In this document: in pieces, positions 1 to 11,259 of the stretch
Layout: the number at the start of each line of letters is the position of its first letter
Numbering within the stretch: position 1 is the stretch's first letter
Assembly (NCBI RefSeq): GCF_003265705.1
Contig: NW_020312827.1
Span: forward strand, 15,209,340-15,273,339
Direction: 5' to 3'
DNA from: Callorhinus ursinus
Taxonomy: Eukaryota; Chordata; Mammalia; Carnivora; Otariidae
DNA length: 64,000 bases
Position numbers and translations under genes: made by a program
The notes under the pieces: model-generated
Seen by the model: only the letters and a program-made list of their open reading frames with translations
What the model was told of the DNA's origin: nothing
Database searches by the model: none

Positions 1-383
1 TTAGAATAGTGCCTGGGATTTGGTGATTCCTCAAAAAGTGGTGACTATTCCAATAATAATTGATGTTGTCACCATTACTATGATTATTAGTGCACATAGT
101 GAATATTCCAGAGTCCATTCTTAAAGCATGCGATATGATGGTAAATTACACAGGACCACCAACATGGTGTCCTTCAGACACCCCCCCAAGTTCTGCCTTT
201 ATGCACCATCCTTGATCTTTGGTTGTTACTCAGTGTTCACGAATAAAGAAATACAGTTACAAATTAAACTGAAATTGAATTATAAAGGGAGACCTAATAT
301 AGAAGTGATTAAATCCTAAGGTTGAAATTGTCAGAAAATATTGGGAAAACTTTCTTATTGTTGACCACTTTTCTGCCCCTTTA

Positions 384-586
384 TTTTTTTTTAAGATTTT
401 ATTTATTTATTTGAGAGAGAGAGCATGAGAGAGCACAAGCAGGGGAGCGGCAAAAGGAGAGGGAGAATCAGGCTCCCCGATGAGCAGGGAGCCCGATGTG
501 GGGCTCGATCCCAGGATCCCAGGACCCTGGGATCATGACCTGAGCAGAAGGTAGATGTTTAACTGACTGAGCCACCCAGGCACCCC
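384..586 (-). mobile_element. Carnivore tRNA-derived SINE (SINEC)
   Basis: Reverse-strand SINE: T-rich tail at the left, then AAGATTTTATTTATTTATTT, a GA-rich middle, the B-box complement (CTCGATCC) and the A-box complement ending in GAGCCACCCAGGCACCCC. It is bounded by a perfect 15-bp target-site duplication, TTTTCTGCCCCTTTA, at 369-383 and 587-601, so both ends are exact. The middle carries a local duplication of the CCCAGGAT / CCCAGGAC block. Confidence 0.97.
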
Positions 587-638
587 TTTTCTGCCCCTTT
601 AAATAAAAAGAAAGAAAAATTACCTTGGCATTTTTAGA

Positions 639-688
639 TTGATTGCAAATGACCAAGGACTTCTTGATTGCAAATGACCAAAGACTTC
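639..688. repeat. 25-bp tandem duplication (two copies)
   Basis: Positions 639-663 and 664-688 are consecutive copies of a 25-bp unit beginning TTGATTGCAAATGACC. They differ at one base (AAGGAC versus AAAGAC). The unit contains ATTGCAAAT, an octamer-like / C-EBP-like string. It lies about 40 bp past the SINE and is not part of it. Confidence 0.9.
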
Positions 689-710
689 ATTCCAGATCTT
701 ATGGAATGAC

Positions 711-740
711 ATTCATTCATTCATGTATTCATTCATTCAC
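711..740. repeat. (ATTC)n short tandem repeat
   Basis: Interrupted run of CATT/ATTC tetranucleotides (CATTCATTCATTCATGTATTC and onward). Confidence 0.85.
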
Positions 741-1277
741 TTTTGAATTGCTGTGTGTGAGGGAGGCACAGAAAGTAATCATTTTACAATAAATGTCCAC
801 AGTTGACTTTTTCATAAACTGTATGTATGGGGAATAATAGTAGATGGAGTCATTTGCCTGAAGGTCGAAGGTATAGTGCTTGATACAAACTTGAGTATTC
901 AGGTAGCCATGAGCTGGAGAGTAAGAGAAAGAACATCCTGCTTGAAGCTTGTTTCAAAGAGATGATCTGGAGGGATGCTGCTTCTGTAAGCCTCTGTAGT
1001 CCCCTGCAGAGAAGGGCAAGGCCACTGCATCAGTGTTGTGCTTCTGTCTTTAGCATCATGCCACACATGCTCAGATTTATCATTCTGCTAGCTCACCATT
1101 CCTCTGGTTTCATAGTTTCAGCAAGATGTTTATAGCCATCTATGAAAATAAAATGTTTGGGAAATGCTGACTATGACATAGCCAGCCTCCTGGAAGTATA
1201 CAATGTATTCTGCATATTAAAAGTTCAGAGAGTTATTTGTTATATACATCATTTTAATTTCCTTAAATTATTATTAT

Positions 1278-1475
1278 CTTAAAAGATTTTGTTTATTTAT
1301 TTCAGAGAGAGAGAGAGACAGAGCACAAGCGGGGGGAGGGGCAGAGGGAGCTGGAGAGGGATAAGCAGACGCCCTGCTGAGCAAGGAACCGGATGCAGGA
1401 CTCAGTTCTAGGACCCTGAGATCATGACCTGCGCCAAAGTCAGATGCTTAACTGACTGAGCCACCCAGGTGCCCC
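1278..1475 (-). mobile_element. Carnivore SINE (SINEC)
   Basis: Reverse-strand copy with AAAAGATTTTGTTTATTTATTT at the tail side and ACTGAGCCACCCAGGTGCCCC at the 5' end. A 14-bp duplication, TAAATTATTATTAT, lies at 1264-1277 and 1476-1489. The B box has drifted (ACTCAGTTCTAGG), so this copy is somewhat older than the one at 384. Confidence 0.96.
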
Positions 1476-1709
1476 TAAATTATTATTATTTTCAATATGG
1501 AGTTCTTTTTTGGTGAAACACCTCTGAATACCTCCCAGGATACTAGTGGCCTGCACTGAGCCAACTCAAAGCTTAAGAATTGTCATCTTCCCCTAACCTA
1601 ATCATAAAATGGGAGGAGAATGACTCCTTCCCTTTCACATCCCTGCCATCCATCTATGGCCTCCTTCCCCTGCATTTCTTTCAACATTCCTGATTGGTTA
1701 GTGGTAATA

Positions 1710-1890
1710 ACCCAAATTTTCATCTCACTCTGCTGCTTAAAATCGATGTGACTTTGGATAAGTTCTTTCCCCCTTTTGAGCTTATGTTTCCTCATCTGCA
1801 AAATGAAGATAAGAATATTCATCTTCTAGGTAGTTTGTGAGTCTTAGAATCCAAGGGAGATAAAGAACATGAAAGCACTTTGGTTGTGAG
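1710..1890 (+). mobile_element. MIR SINE fragment
   Basis: The core reads TGTGACTTTGGATAAGTTCTTT, then a pyrimidine block, then TTTCCTCATCTGCAAAATGA and a tail with GAAAGCACTTTGG. This is the order found in mammalian MIR. Heavily diverged; boundaries approximate. Confidence 0.75.
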
Positions 1891-2489
1891 GCATGATGCC
1901 AATGTATGAGTACTATTAGCGCTACTTGATCTTAAACCTTAGCCTATTTATGCTCTTGGCCTGTGCAGACTTCTGGGCCTAACAATTGAAAACATTTAGT
2001 TCTGCTGTGTAAAACAATGCCTCCTTTAGTTGTCTTAAAATCCACCTTCTTAAACTCCAAGCAGTACCTTTGAGGATTATTTAGCTGAACTCTATGATTT
2101 CAGCCTGCGGGAAGTGCCTGCCTCAGACTTCCTCCTTGTAACCCATAGGGAGGCTACACTGGCATTCCTTTGTTTCATCTTTTTTTTCCATACTCAAGAC
2201 TACTCTTTTGCCTCAGCATCCGTTTTCCCCTGGAATGTAGGGGCCTGAGGGGTTTGGTAGGTTTATTGGCCACACGTTGTTAAAAACATCTCCTCCAAGA
2301 ATTATATTTAATCACAGATTTAGATAAAAACATCTCCTCCTCCCCTATTCTCAAAAGGAAACAAGAAATTGACACACACATAAAAAAAGAAAGGTGTAAA
2401 CCTAGCAAATAATGCCTGAAAGCAGAAGTAAATAAACAGGGATGTAAATTGTGATGCTAGGCGTATTTTATTATTCAAGTAACTCAATG

Positions 2490-2571
2490 GAAGTGTACTA
2501 AGTGGTTCCTATGTCAAGCACTGGGCTAAGGGCTAGAGATACAGAAATGGGTTTGAAATAGACTCTCTCTT
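2490..2571 (-). mobile_element. L2-like remnant, interrupted by L1
   Basis: The string around CTATGTCAAGCACTGGGCTAAGGGC then AGATACAGAAATG matches the reverse-strand L2 3' region found near many host genes. The repeat is cut by the L1 at 2572-3064. The family call is from memory of the consensus, and the part after the L1 is short. Confidence 0.5.
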
Positions 2572-3064
2572 TTTTTTTTTTTTTAATTTTTTTTATTGTT
2601 ATGTTAATCCCCATATATTACATCATTAGTTTTTGATGCAGTGTTCCATGATTCATTGTTTGTTCATAACACCCAGTGCTCCATGCAGAACGTGCCCTCC
2701 TCAATACCCATCACCAGGCTAACCCATCCCCCCACCCCCCTACCCTCTAGAACCCTCAGTTTGTTTTTCAGAGTCCATCATCTCTCATGGTTCGTCTCCC
2801 CCTCTGACATACTCCCCTTTTCTTCCTCTCCTGTTATCTTCTTCTTTTCCTTTTTTCTTAAAATATGTTGCGTTATTTGTTTCAGAAGTACAGATCTGTG
2901 ATTCAACAGTCTTGCACAATTCACAGCGCTCACCGTAGCACATACCCTCCCCAATGTCTATCACCCAGCCACCCCATCCCTCCCACCCCCAACCACTCCA
3001 GTAACACTCAGTTTGTTTCCTGAGATTAAGAATTCCTCATATCAGTGAGGTCATGTGATACATG
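2572..3064 (-). mobile_element. 5'-truncated carnivore L1, 3' UTR only
   Basis: Reverse-strand L1 tail: poly-T at 2571-2584, then the complement of the carnivore L1 3' UTR (CATCATTAGTTTTTGATG, AACACCCAGTGCTCCATG, CATCACCAGGCTAACCCATC). It stops at TCATGTGATACATG. A 17-bp duplication, GAAATAGACTCTCTCTT, lies at 2555-2571 and 3065-3081. Low divergence from the copy at 8851-9200 points to a fairly recent insertion. Confidence 0.96.
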
Positions 3065-3081
3065 GAAATAGACTCTCTCTT

Positions 3082-3829
3082 AAGGGATCTTTCCTTAAAG
3101 CAGCTTAAGAAGATTGTGAGATTGTGGGAGGAGAATGACCAGATGAAGAAGAAAACACAAAAACAAAACCAAAAAAACCCCATTACAGGTACTAAGACAT
3201 TTGTTGGATCTTTCTACTTATATGAATTCTCTCCATTTTATTAGGTGACAGTTTGTCTTCTTGGACCCTGTCCCTCAGGCATGCTTAAGTTTAAGCAATC
3301 TTAAAATTATTGGCACAGGCATCTGTAGAGATAGATGAGGGAGCTGGGGGTAGGAGAGAAGCTCTGAACTGCTCAGGGGGCTGAAGGGAACGTTCTGTAC
3401 CCAAACAAGGATTGTTCTAGATGAAATCGATGGTTCCTGACCTCGAGGTCTTCAAAGACAGTCAATATTTCCAAAATTCTTATGCAAACAATGCATCCAT
3501 CATTTGCATCATAAAGGTCATGCCTAATGAGTTCAATACTTTTGGTATAGAAAATCTTGAAAACCACGAACTCTCTGTGAGCCATTTTAATCAGAAAAAG
3601 AGTTCTAGGTGGTTAACAAGTCAGAAGCTACTATTTCAAGATTGCAAATAATGCTAAGATTTCATGGATGTTACTGGGCATGAAGACTGGAAATCTTCTT
3701 GAACCATTTCTAAAGAGCTTAGAATTTAATTCTGTGCTGTAGTTTTCTCAACATTGGAAAAAAAAACTTTAAATTTTAGAGGAATGTCTAAAAGCCATCT
3801 AGCATCTTTAATCATCATGATCCTTGTGG
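3082..3829. other. Unique sequence without a recognised gene
   Basis: AT-rich non-repetitive DNA. Overlapping open frames of 60-76 codons on both strands have no recognisable protein features and are treated as chance. A short A-rich run occurs near 3161-3180. Confidence 0.6.
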
Positions 3830-4160
3830 GTTGGCCTTGCCTTTCTCTCCAGCCTTACCCACCCTAATAACACTCCACGTTCCCAAAACATCTCCAGCTC
3901 TTCCATGCTTCTGTGCTTTCTGCCCCCAAACACCCTCCCACTTGTACCTAAACTCCTATTCATTCCTAGAACTCCAGCTCAGATACCACTTCTGCGAAGC
4001 CTTTTCTGCTCCTTCTCAGGCAAATTTGAATTCTGGTGCTTTGTTAATGAGGCTGTTTTCCACGATAGATGGTGAATTAATTCCATAGGGTGGGATCTCC
4101 AGCCCCTAGAGCAAAGTCTGACCAAGAGTAGGTGCCTCAGAGTGTTTATTGAGTCAAAGC
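3830..4160 (+). mobile_element. L2 LINE fragment
   Basis: CTCCAGCTCAGATACCACTT followed by GAAGCCTTTTCTGCTCCTTC is the plus-strand L2 3' signature (…AGCTCAAATGTCACCTCCTC…GAGGCCTTCCCTGACC). It ends in a diverged tail with TAGGTGCCTCAGAGTGTTTATTGAG. Ends approximate. Confidence 0.65.
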
Positions 4161-6829
4161 GAAATGAATCCTCTGGTGTGTTTGTGGAGATTTTAAAATT
4201 GAAGGAAAAGAAGTAAACATTGATTTTTAGTCCCAAGGTTAGTCATATCTTCAGTGTCTGTTATTTCAATTATACAAAGAGAATGTCAAAGAATAATCAC
4301 ACTGTGATGACTAAATGGTGAGGGAATAACATTGTACTTGGGGGATTTGAAGCTTCGGAACAAAGTGGGTTGTGTATTGATGAAGAAGAGGCAACCAAGC
4401 ACTTTGCTTTGTCGCCTCCTGAAGTGGTGGTGAAAGACTCATCAGTAAGGCATTTAAAAGTACAGGAAGAGTCGAGCATTTCTCAAAATGTTGTGAACAT
4501 TCAAATGACCTGGCACTCCCCATATTTTGGTCAGCCTGGGATGGGGCCCGAGAGTTTACATTTCTAACAAGCTCCCAGGCAAAGTGTCTACTGCTGGATC
4601 GAGGACCTCTCTTACAGTAACAAGACTCATGTGTGTGCGATGATTGGCTCAGCTGTCAACCGAAACTATAGTAATGTTAATCCCACCCAGTCACTCAGTT
4701 CTATACACAGCAAGCACGTAAATGCAAACTGGGCCTTTTTGTCTGCCTACCTTGTGATTCAGATATTACCATTAAATTTTTTCCTCTCTGTAAGTCCGAT
4801 CCTGGACATAATTAAATATGAATTGGTTGCTAGGAGAAACAGTAAATGAGACTTCGCAGTGGGAATAGAAAACTTAGCTGTTAGGTAGTCAAGTGAGAAG
4901 AATAGAAAAGTAAATTATTAGCTAGCTTTATTCTTATTCATCATATAACTTTTAAGAATAACAGGATATCAATTAAGTGCTAGATATCATCTTCCTCCAC
5001 ATTAGATGTGTTAATTGACACTGCATTGCTTAATCAATCTTGTTATACACTAATTAAATAACTGCAGGTTTTTTTTGAGGCTGAAAGAACAATTGATTAC
5101 CATTTGATAACAATGTACACTAAAATCTCCTCCTCTGAGTGAGAAACCTATTTCTTGTCCTACCTTGTGGAACTAGGGAGCTGTAAAAGATGAAATACCA
5201 CAGATAAAAAAAGTGTCACCTGCTCTGTTACTAGCTCCAGAATAAAAATGGTGAATATAAAGTGGATCTGGCTATCTGGAAAATAACAACAATTATAATG
5301 ATAATAGTAAGGAATGTAAAATTTTAAAAATAAAGTGGATGAAGCCTATGAGCAGATCAGTGAGGAAACAGGAGGTCATAGATTTAACTGGGATCCTGAG
5401 GTGGCTCCTAAATATCCGTTTATATAGGAGGAATTAGAAGCAGAAATCTGGTTAGAAATTCAAGATGCTTGTCTTCGAACCCTACTAATGTGGCAAGGAT
5501 ATATTTTTTAAATAAAAGGCTCTTGGGGAAGGCAAAGGAGGAGTCACTGATGGAGTTCACTGGGAGGCCAGAAACTCTTGCTCTCATCCCAATCACCAAA
5601 GCCACTCCTTGGTACTGCCATTAACATGAAATATACACAGATGTCCCAGTATATTTAAAAAAAAAAAAACGTGATATGGCCTACGAAGCACTACTTAAAT
5701 TATAATTTTTTCCTATCATAATTGAAAGAAAAGAAAGTCATAAATGAAAGTGAATGCAGTCTGAATCTGTGTTGAACCCATTTTTAAAGAATTGCAAGTG
5801 AAGTTTTAAATCCATAAGAATGTAATTACGCTTCCATTGCTTAATGTATGGACTGAAATTCTGACTTAATTATTCTGCAACTAAATTTATATGTCATTTA
5901 TGTAGTAAATCTTGGCAATTGCTCTCACAACTATCATTGGAAATGTAATTAACTTGGGTTAGATAAGTTTTTACAGTGAGAACTAAATGCAGTGTAATAT
6001 CAAGGCATTATTTTAAAAGGCAAAGGCTAAATGCATCTTCTTTCTAAACTTTCTTGTTTGTTTGCAATTCCTTTTCCCAGAAAGCTAAATGCTGAGCTTG
6101 TTTTCTTTTTCCAGCTTCCCATTTTAGTCTGGTAATTTAAAGCTTTTTTTTCTTTCTTTTTAAGGAAAAGAGTTTTACTCTTTGTATTACAACTTTTACT
6201 AAGAATACAATTTATTTTTGAAAAAGGCTTCTCTGTATGTGATAAAGCTGTTCATTATATTTTCAAAGCTCCACTTCCTTTGTTTTACTGTAGTTTAGTA
6301 TTGAATTGATTTTTATTGTTATTTGCAACTGAGATTTCCCTAGAAGGAACATTTTATACCTAGAAACTGTATTTTTATGACTTGCTAAGAATTGACGATG
6401 TCCTGTATTACTTTTATTATGAAAAATACAAATGATATTAAAAAAAGAGAGAGAGATAAAAGGAAAAGGAAGATTCGCAGACACTGTGCCTACCCTCTCT
6501 CTATTTTAAGTTGATTGAGGATATATCGATAGAAAATAATTGTCTTCCCACAGGTTTGGGAGTTGGCTAAATCATGATATCATATCAAGATTATATAATG
6601 TAGTCTTTTGTTATTATAAGTTAGTGTTCCTATTTTTTGATGAGTTGGTGAGTGATATTTCTCTTTTTATTGATGAACAAAATGTAGAGGACCATCTTTT
6701 TGAAGTTTAGGTTTATCTCCATTTTTGTTCCATCCACTTTCATAGACTTATGGTTATACTAGTGTGGATTTCTTACATTTATCTCACATTTAGCTATTTA
6801 TTTGTTGTGCCAGGCTTTCTGCTAAATGC
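4161..6829. other. AT-rich unique region, possible conserved non-coding sequence
   Basis: I see no interspersed repeat that I can name and no credible gene over about 2.7 kb. TAATTA/ATTAAT-type homeodomain-like words are frequent at 4980-5110 and 5815-6130. Short open frames here show no protein-like content. A GA run at 6441-6460 and an A run at 5657-5669 are simple low-complexity tracts. Confidence 0.55.
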
Positions 6830-7830
6830 TTTCATATAAATATACATGAAAATAAAAAGGAAATCACATACACAAAAATAAATTCCAAGTAGATTATAGA
6901 TTAAAATATGAAATGTAAAACAATAGAACTTCTAAAACATTATGGGTGAGTATATTCATGACCTTGGAGTACATAGATATTTGTTAGAATTTATAAAGGG
7001 CTTCAACAAATCGATGAATACCAAAAACTAACCTACAAAAAGGAATAGCCAAATGGCCAATAAACATATAAAAATGTTCCCAACAATTATCATAAAGGAA
7101 ATAAAAATGAAAACCATAATTAAGTATTACTATACACCGAATGAAATAGCTAAATTGAAAAATCTTATAATACCAAGTATCAACAAATACAGAGAGCCCA
7201 TGAAATTCTCATATATGGTTGGTGTGAGTATAAAATAGCACTGATCACTTTGGACAACTTTTTTAGTGGTATATACTGAAGCTAATCATATATGTACCCT
7301 ATGATCCAGAAATTCTGCATATAAGAATACACCCACAGAAGTGCATACATATGTTCAAAAATGTTAGATCAAGATTGCTCATAATAACACTCTTTGCAAT
7401 AGCTAAAAACTGGAAATGACTCAAATGTTTATCTACAAGAGATTAGATAAGTCAATTGTGGTATATTTAAGCAGTGGAAGTCTACACAACAATGACTACA
7501 ATACTTCTCCAGCCTACTGATAAAAAACAAAATAATGATTTTCACAAACATGATGTTGATGGGAAGAAGCCATATGCTTTTTGGTTTCATTTATATAAAG
7601 TTCAAACATAGACAAAGCCATATTATGGCATTAACATCAGGAAAGTGGTTACCTTCAGAGTGGTCAGTGGGGATGGTGAGTGTGAAGGGAAGGGGCATTT
7701 GGGAATTTTTGACCTGTGGTTAATAGTCAGTAAAGCTTTCCATAGAAGACACGTAAGTGGACCAAACAAAACCATGAAACAAACAAACAAATCAATTAAA
7801 TTTGTGTGGAATTTCCAGTTTATAAGTTAA
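6830..7830 (+). mobile_element. Old L1M-type LINE remnant (ORF2 3' end and 3' UTR)
   Basis: Recognisable ORF2-end phrases in order: GAACTTCTAAAACATTATGG, GGGCTTCAACAAATCGATG, CCAAATGGCCAATAAACAT, then TGGACAACTTTTTTAGTGG, CCTATGATCCAGAAATTCTG and AATAGCTAAAAACTGGAAATG. Many stops and indels. The 3' portion (TACCTTCAGAGTGGTCAGTGGGG) fades near 7830. Family age judged only from divergence. Confidence 0.75.
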
Positions 7831-7944
7831 TTCAGTTAATAAGTGATGTAACCCATAGCACCATGTTTGACTTTCCAACATAAGTGATAGTTAAGATGGA
7901 TGGCACACATACTGAACCTGAGTTCTACATAGAAAATGTCTCCC

Positions 7945-8147
7945 TCGGGATGCCTGGGTGGCTCAGTCAGTTCAGCGCCTTCAGCTCAGGTCATGATCCC
8001 AAGGTCCTGGGATCGAGTTCCTAATCAGGCTCCTTGCTCAGCAGGGGGCCTGCTTCTTCCTCTGCCTGCTGCTCTCCCTGCTTGTGCTCTCCCTCTCTCT
8101 CTCTCTCTGGCAAATAAATAAATAAAATCTTAAAAAAAAAAAAAAAA
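7945..8147 (+). mobile_element. Carnivore SINE (SINEC)
   Basis: Forward copy: GATGCCTGGGTGGCTCAGTCAGTTC (A box), GGGATCGAGTTCC (B box), a (CT)n block and AAATAAATAAATAAAATCTT plus an 18-bp A tail. A 14-bp duplication, AGAAAATGTCTCCC, lies at 7931-7944 and 8148-8161. The long pure A tail suggests a young copy. Confidence 0.97.
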
Positions 8148-8164
8148 AGAAAATGTCTCCCAAC

Positions 8165-8345
8165 TACTCATTCGTTTAACAAATATTTCTTTAGTGGTTA
8201 CTGTGAGCCAGCAGTTGTGTTGGGTAATAGTAATATAATGATGAGAAATACAGATGTGAATCCTGACCATGTATAGCTGATAATCTAAGTAGAAAAGGTG
8301 GGCAAACAAATTTACAATAAAATGAAGTCAGGGCTATGCTATGAA
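8165..8345 (-). mobile_element. L2-like remnant
   Basis: TCGTTTAACAAATATTTCTTTAG then GTGAGCCAGCAGTTGTGTTG and AGAAATACAGATGTGAATCC follow the order of the reverse-strand L2/MIR-type 3' segment. Strongly diverged; boundaries uncertain. Confidence 0.5.
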
Positions 8346-8423
8346 TTCCAGACCTCTCCCCTAACTACACATGTGACTTTTGATACATTGCTTAAAATCT
8401 CTGATCTTTAATTTCCTCTTCTA

Positions 8424-9250
8424 TGACTGCCATGATTAATTTTGTCAACTTGCCTGGACCATGGTGCAAAGATACGTGGTCAAACATGATTCTGAGTGTT
8501 TTGTTGGGGGCATTTTTGGGTGAGATTAACATTTAAATTGATGGGCTTTGAAGAAAGCGGATGGCTTGCCATATTGTGGGTGGGCCTTATCCAATCAGTT
8601 GAAGGCCTGTTAACAACAAAAGACTGACCTCTTCTGAACAAAAAGGAAATTCTACAGCAGACAGCCTTTGGACTTCAACTGCAATACTCTCTCTCTTCCT
8701 GGGTCTATGGTCTGACTGCCTTTGAACTTGAACTGCAAGTCTTTACTTAGTCTCCAGCCCATCAGCCTCCCCCAACAGATTCTGACTCACCAAGCCTCCA
8801 CAATTATGTGAGCCAATACCTTAAAATAAGTCTCTTTCTATATATAAATCAAAATTGAATTGTGCAAGACTGTTGAATCACAGATCTGTACTTCTGAAAC
8901 AAATAACGCAACATATTTTAAGAAAAAAGGATAAGAAGAAGATAACAGGAGAGGAAGAAAAGGGGAGTATGTCAGAGGGGGAGACGAACCATGAGAGATG
9001 ATGGACTCTGAAAAACAAACTGAGGGTTCTAGAGGGGAGGGGGGTAGGGGGATGGGTTAGCCTGGTGATGGATATTGAGGAGGGCACGTTCTGCATGGAG
9101 CACTGGGTGTTATGAACAAACAATGAATCATGGAACACTGCACCAAAAACTAATGATGTAATATATGGTGATTAACATAACAATAAAAAAACATGTAAAA
9201 AAATAGACATCCTATTGGTTCTGTTTCTCTGGAGAACTCTGACTAATACA
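8424..9250 (+). mobile_element. ERVL-type LTR (MLT2-like), split by L1
   Basis: The left part, 8424-8850, begins TGACTGCCATGATTAATTTTG and runs through TGTGGGTGGGCCTTATCCAATC to CTCCACAATTATGTGAGCC and AATAAGTCTCTTTC. The right part, 9201-9250, is ATCCTATTGGTTCTGTTTC to GACTAATACA. Together they make one solo LTR of about 475 bp that I match to the MLT2 group of ERV-L elements. No internal viral genes are visible nearby. The LTR was in place before the L1 fragment at 8851-9200 entered it. Confidence 0.8.
8851..9200 (+). mobile_element. 5'-truncated carnivore L1, nested in LTR
   Basis: Plus-strand L1 3' UTR from about GAATTGTGCAAGACTG to the end phrases GTGATTAACATAACAATAAA and an A-rich tail. 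It is almost identical to the inverted copy at 2572-3064. It contains only non-coding 3' UTR, so the 86-codon open frame on its complement is not a gene. I could not define a clear target-site duplication. Confidence 0.93.
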
Positions 9251-10319
9251 AAGACTATTAGCACTTATCTCATATAGATATTAAAGGGATTAAACAAAAG
9301 CATATGTGAAAAGCTACATGTATACTGTCTCTAGGTAAATCTTAATGGAGTTTCATTTCCTTTCTTCTCAGATACAAACAATATCTTATGTATGTGTAGC
9401 TAATGGTGCATGTCAGCCTGAAAGGTGCTTGGAGACCAAAGTTAATTAAACTTTTACTGAAAATTGAATGCATACCCCTGAAACTTTTTTTAGATCAGAT
9501 GTTAACTTTTTATCAGAATGGGAATGTGACATGTTTCTTGGGAATTCAAGGTTGACAAGGGCCAACTGCTAACCTTTGCTATTTCTTCAGGCTGATGGAT
9601 AGCCTTTTCCCTTTGCACTTGTATCTCTAAGAAAAATTACCTTTTCAAAATTTCTGGTAACTGAAAAGTGACAAAACTTTTGAGTTTACCAGTATATTTC
9701 GGTAACAGATGATACAAAAATGATCCTCTCAGATGTGAAGGTGATATTCTGCACAGATTTAGAAGTACCCAAGAAACGAAAATTGAATAAAGTAAATGAA
9801 GGTAACATTGATTTTTCTCCTAATGAGTCAAAGGCTAAGGTTTGCAAATAAGATGCTTTTAAAAATTCTTTTGCATTGTATTCTTATTTAATAGCTATTT
9901 TAGGTCTCCATTAGCATCATCTCAGCTTTGAGATTGGTCAAATGAAGTGCAGCTTTGTAAGTGATTTATAAAGGACTTTTTTTTCTTTGCTTGGAAACAG
10001 AATTACATTCCTGGTTGATTATGTGAAACAAAATTTAAAAGAAAAAAAAAACCCACCAGCGATTCCTAAAATGCTAATGTTTTATGAAGTTTTATATGTT
10101 TTTCCCCTTACTACCAGACAATTGCTGGCTGTAGAAAATAGAAAGACTAATTTGCCTGATCCATGAAATAGAAAAATTGAGCACAAACACACATTTTCTT
10201 TGGAGTGCCACCTTCCTCATTGCCTCTCTTAAGTATGTGAGCAGTGAAGATGTTTACACAAAGTCATCTGTCTAAACCAGCAGCCTTGAAAGCAGGGTAT
10301 GTGTATGGCAGAGGAGACT
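9251..10319. other. Unique sequence, no gene seen
   Basis: AT-rich sequence without recognisable repeats, long frames or CpG-rich parts. It contains an A run near 10042-10052. Confidence 0.55.
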
Positions 10320-10960
10320 TGGAGCACTTGGATGTTCAGAAATGTCTTTATTTTGTTTTTACTCTTTAACATGGCTTGATTGGGTTTAAAATTCTAGATC
10401 AATTTCCCTTAGAAATTTAAAGGCAACATCTGGTCTTCTACTTACTGATTACTGCTGATGAGAAAGGAGATATTAATCTACTTCTTCCTCTTGTATAAAT
10501 AGATACCTTACCCTTGCCTCACTTTGGAATCTTAAGGATATTTTCTTCTGCAACGTTCCATAGTTTTATCAGTGTTCTATAACTTATGGGTCTCTTTCAC
10601 TTATTCTACTCAGCCCCTATGGGCCCTTTCAAGATGTAGATTTATTTCTTCAACTCTGGAAAATGGTCTTCTATTATTTCTTTAATTATTTTTCTCTCTT
10701 CCATTTCTTCCATTCTGTCTTCTTGAAGTTTTATTGGATGGACACTGGTCTATATCCCTTGCTTTTCTTTCATGTTATCTTTCTCTTTATCTCTTTTCTC
10801 CATGTTCTGATATATTTTCTGTTCTAATTTTAATTTCACCAATAAGAGACCTTTATTCCTCATTGTTCCTTTTTCATACCAACTTGTTTCATGGATGTAA
10901 TATTTTCTCAATGAAGAATATATATTCTTTCTTTTTTATCGAGGTAAGTTATTCAGCTTG
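10320..10960 (-). mobile_element. Probable old L1M 5' region remnant
   Basis: The order CATCTGGTCTTCTACTTACT, GCTGATGAGAAAGGAG, CATAGTTTTATCAG, TTATTTCTTCAACTCTGG, TTCTATTATTTCTTTAATT, CTTCCATTTCTTCCATTCTG resembles the reverse strand of ancient L1M 5' sequence. The 76-codon plus-strand frame at 10734-10964 is pyrimidine-rich repeat DNA and not a gene. The assignment rests on phrase order only. Confidence 0.45.
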
Positions 10961-11259
10961 TTAATTAAAAAAATAAATTTGTCTTTCTATTTGTAATACT
11001 GCTTAACAAATTTAGACACCTGGTGATACTTGGTTATCTGTTCATATTTATCAATGAAGACCTATGTTGATTTCACAGAGAAGACTTACCTCTGCTATAC
11101 CATGAGGCTGCACTTTAGGTTGTTTGAATAAAGAAGGTCATCTGTCTTTTGAATAAAAACCAAGAATGGATACTAGGAACTCTATTTGACAATCTTGTCC
11201 CCTTTAGATAAATGGCTCAATTTTTAGAAATGTATTGTACGTATATTTTTCATGGGGGC

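Noticed and set aside
7945..8147. tRNA gene (the SINE head contains tRNA-like A and B boxes)
   Set aside because: The sequence continues into the CT-rich body and A-rich tail of SINEC and is flanked by a target-site duplication. No complete tRNA fold is expected. The same holds for the other 17 SINE copies.
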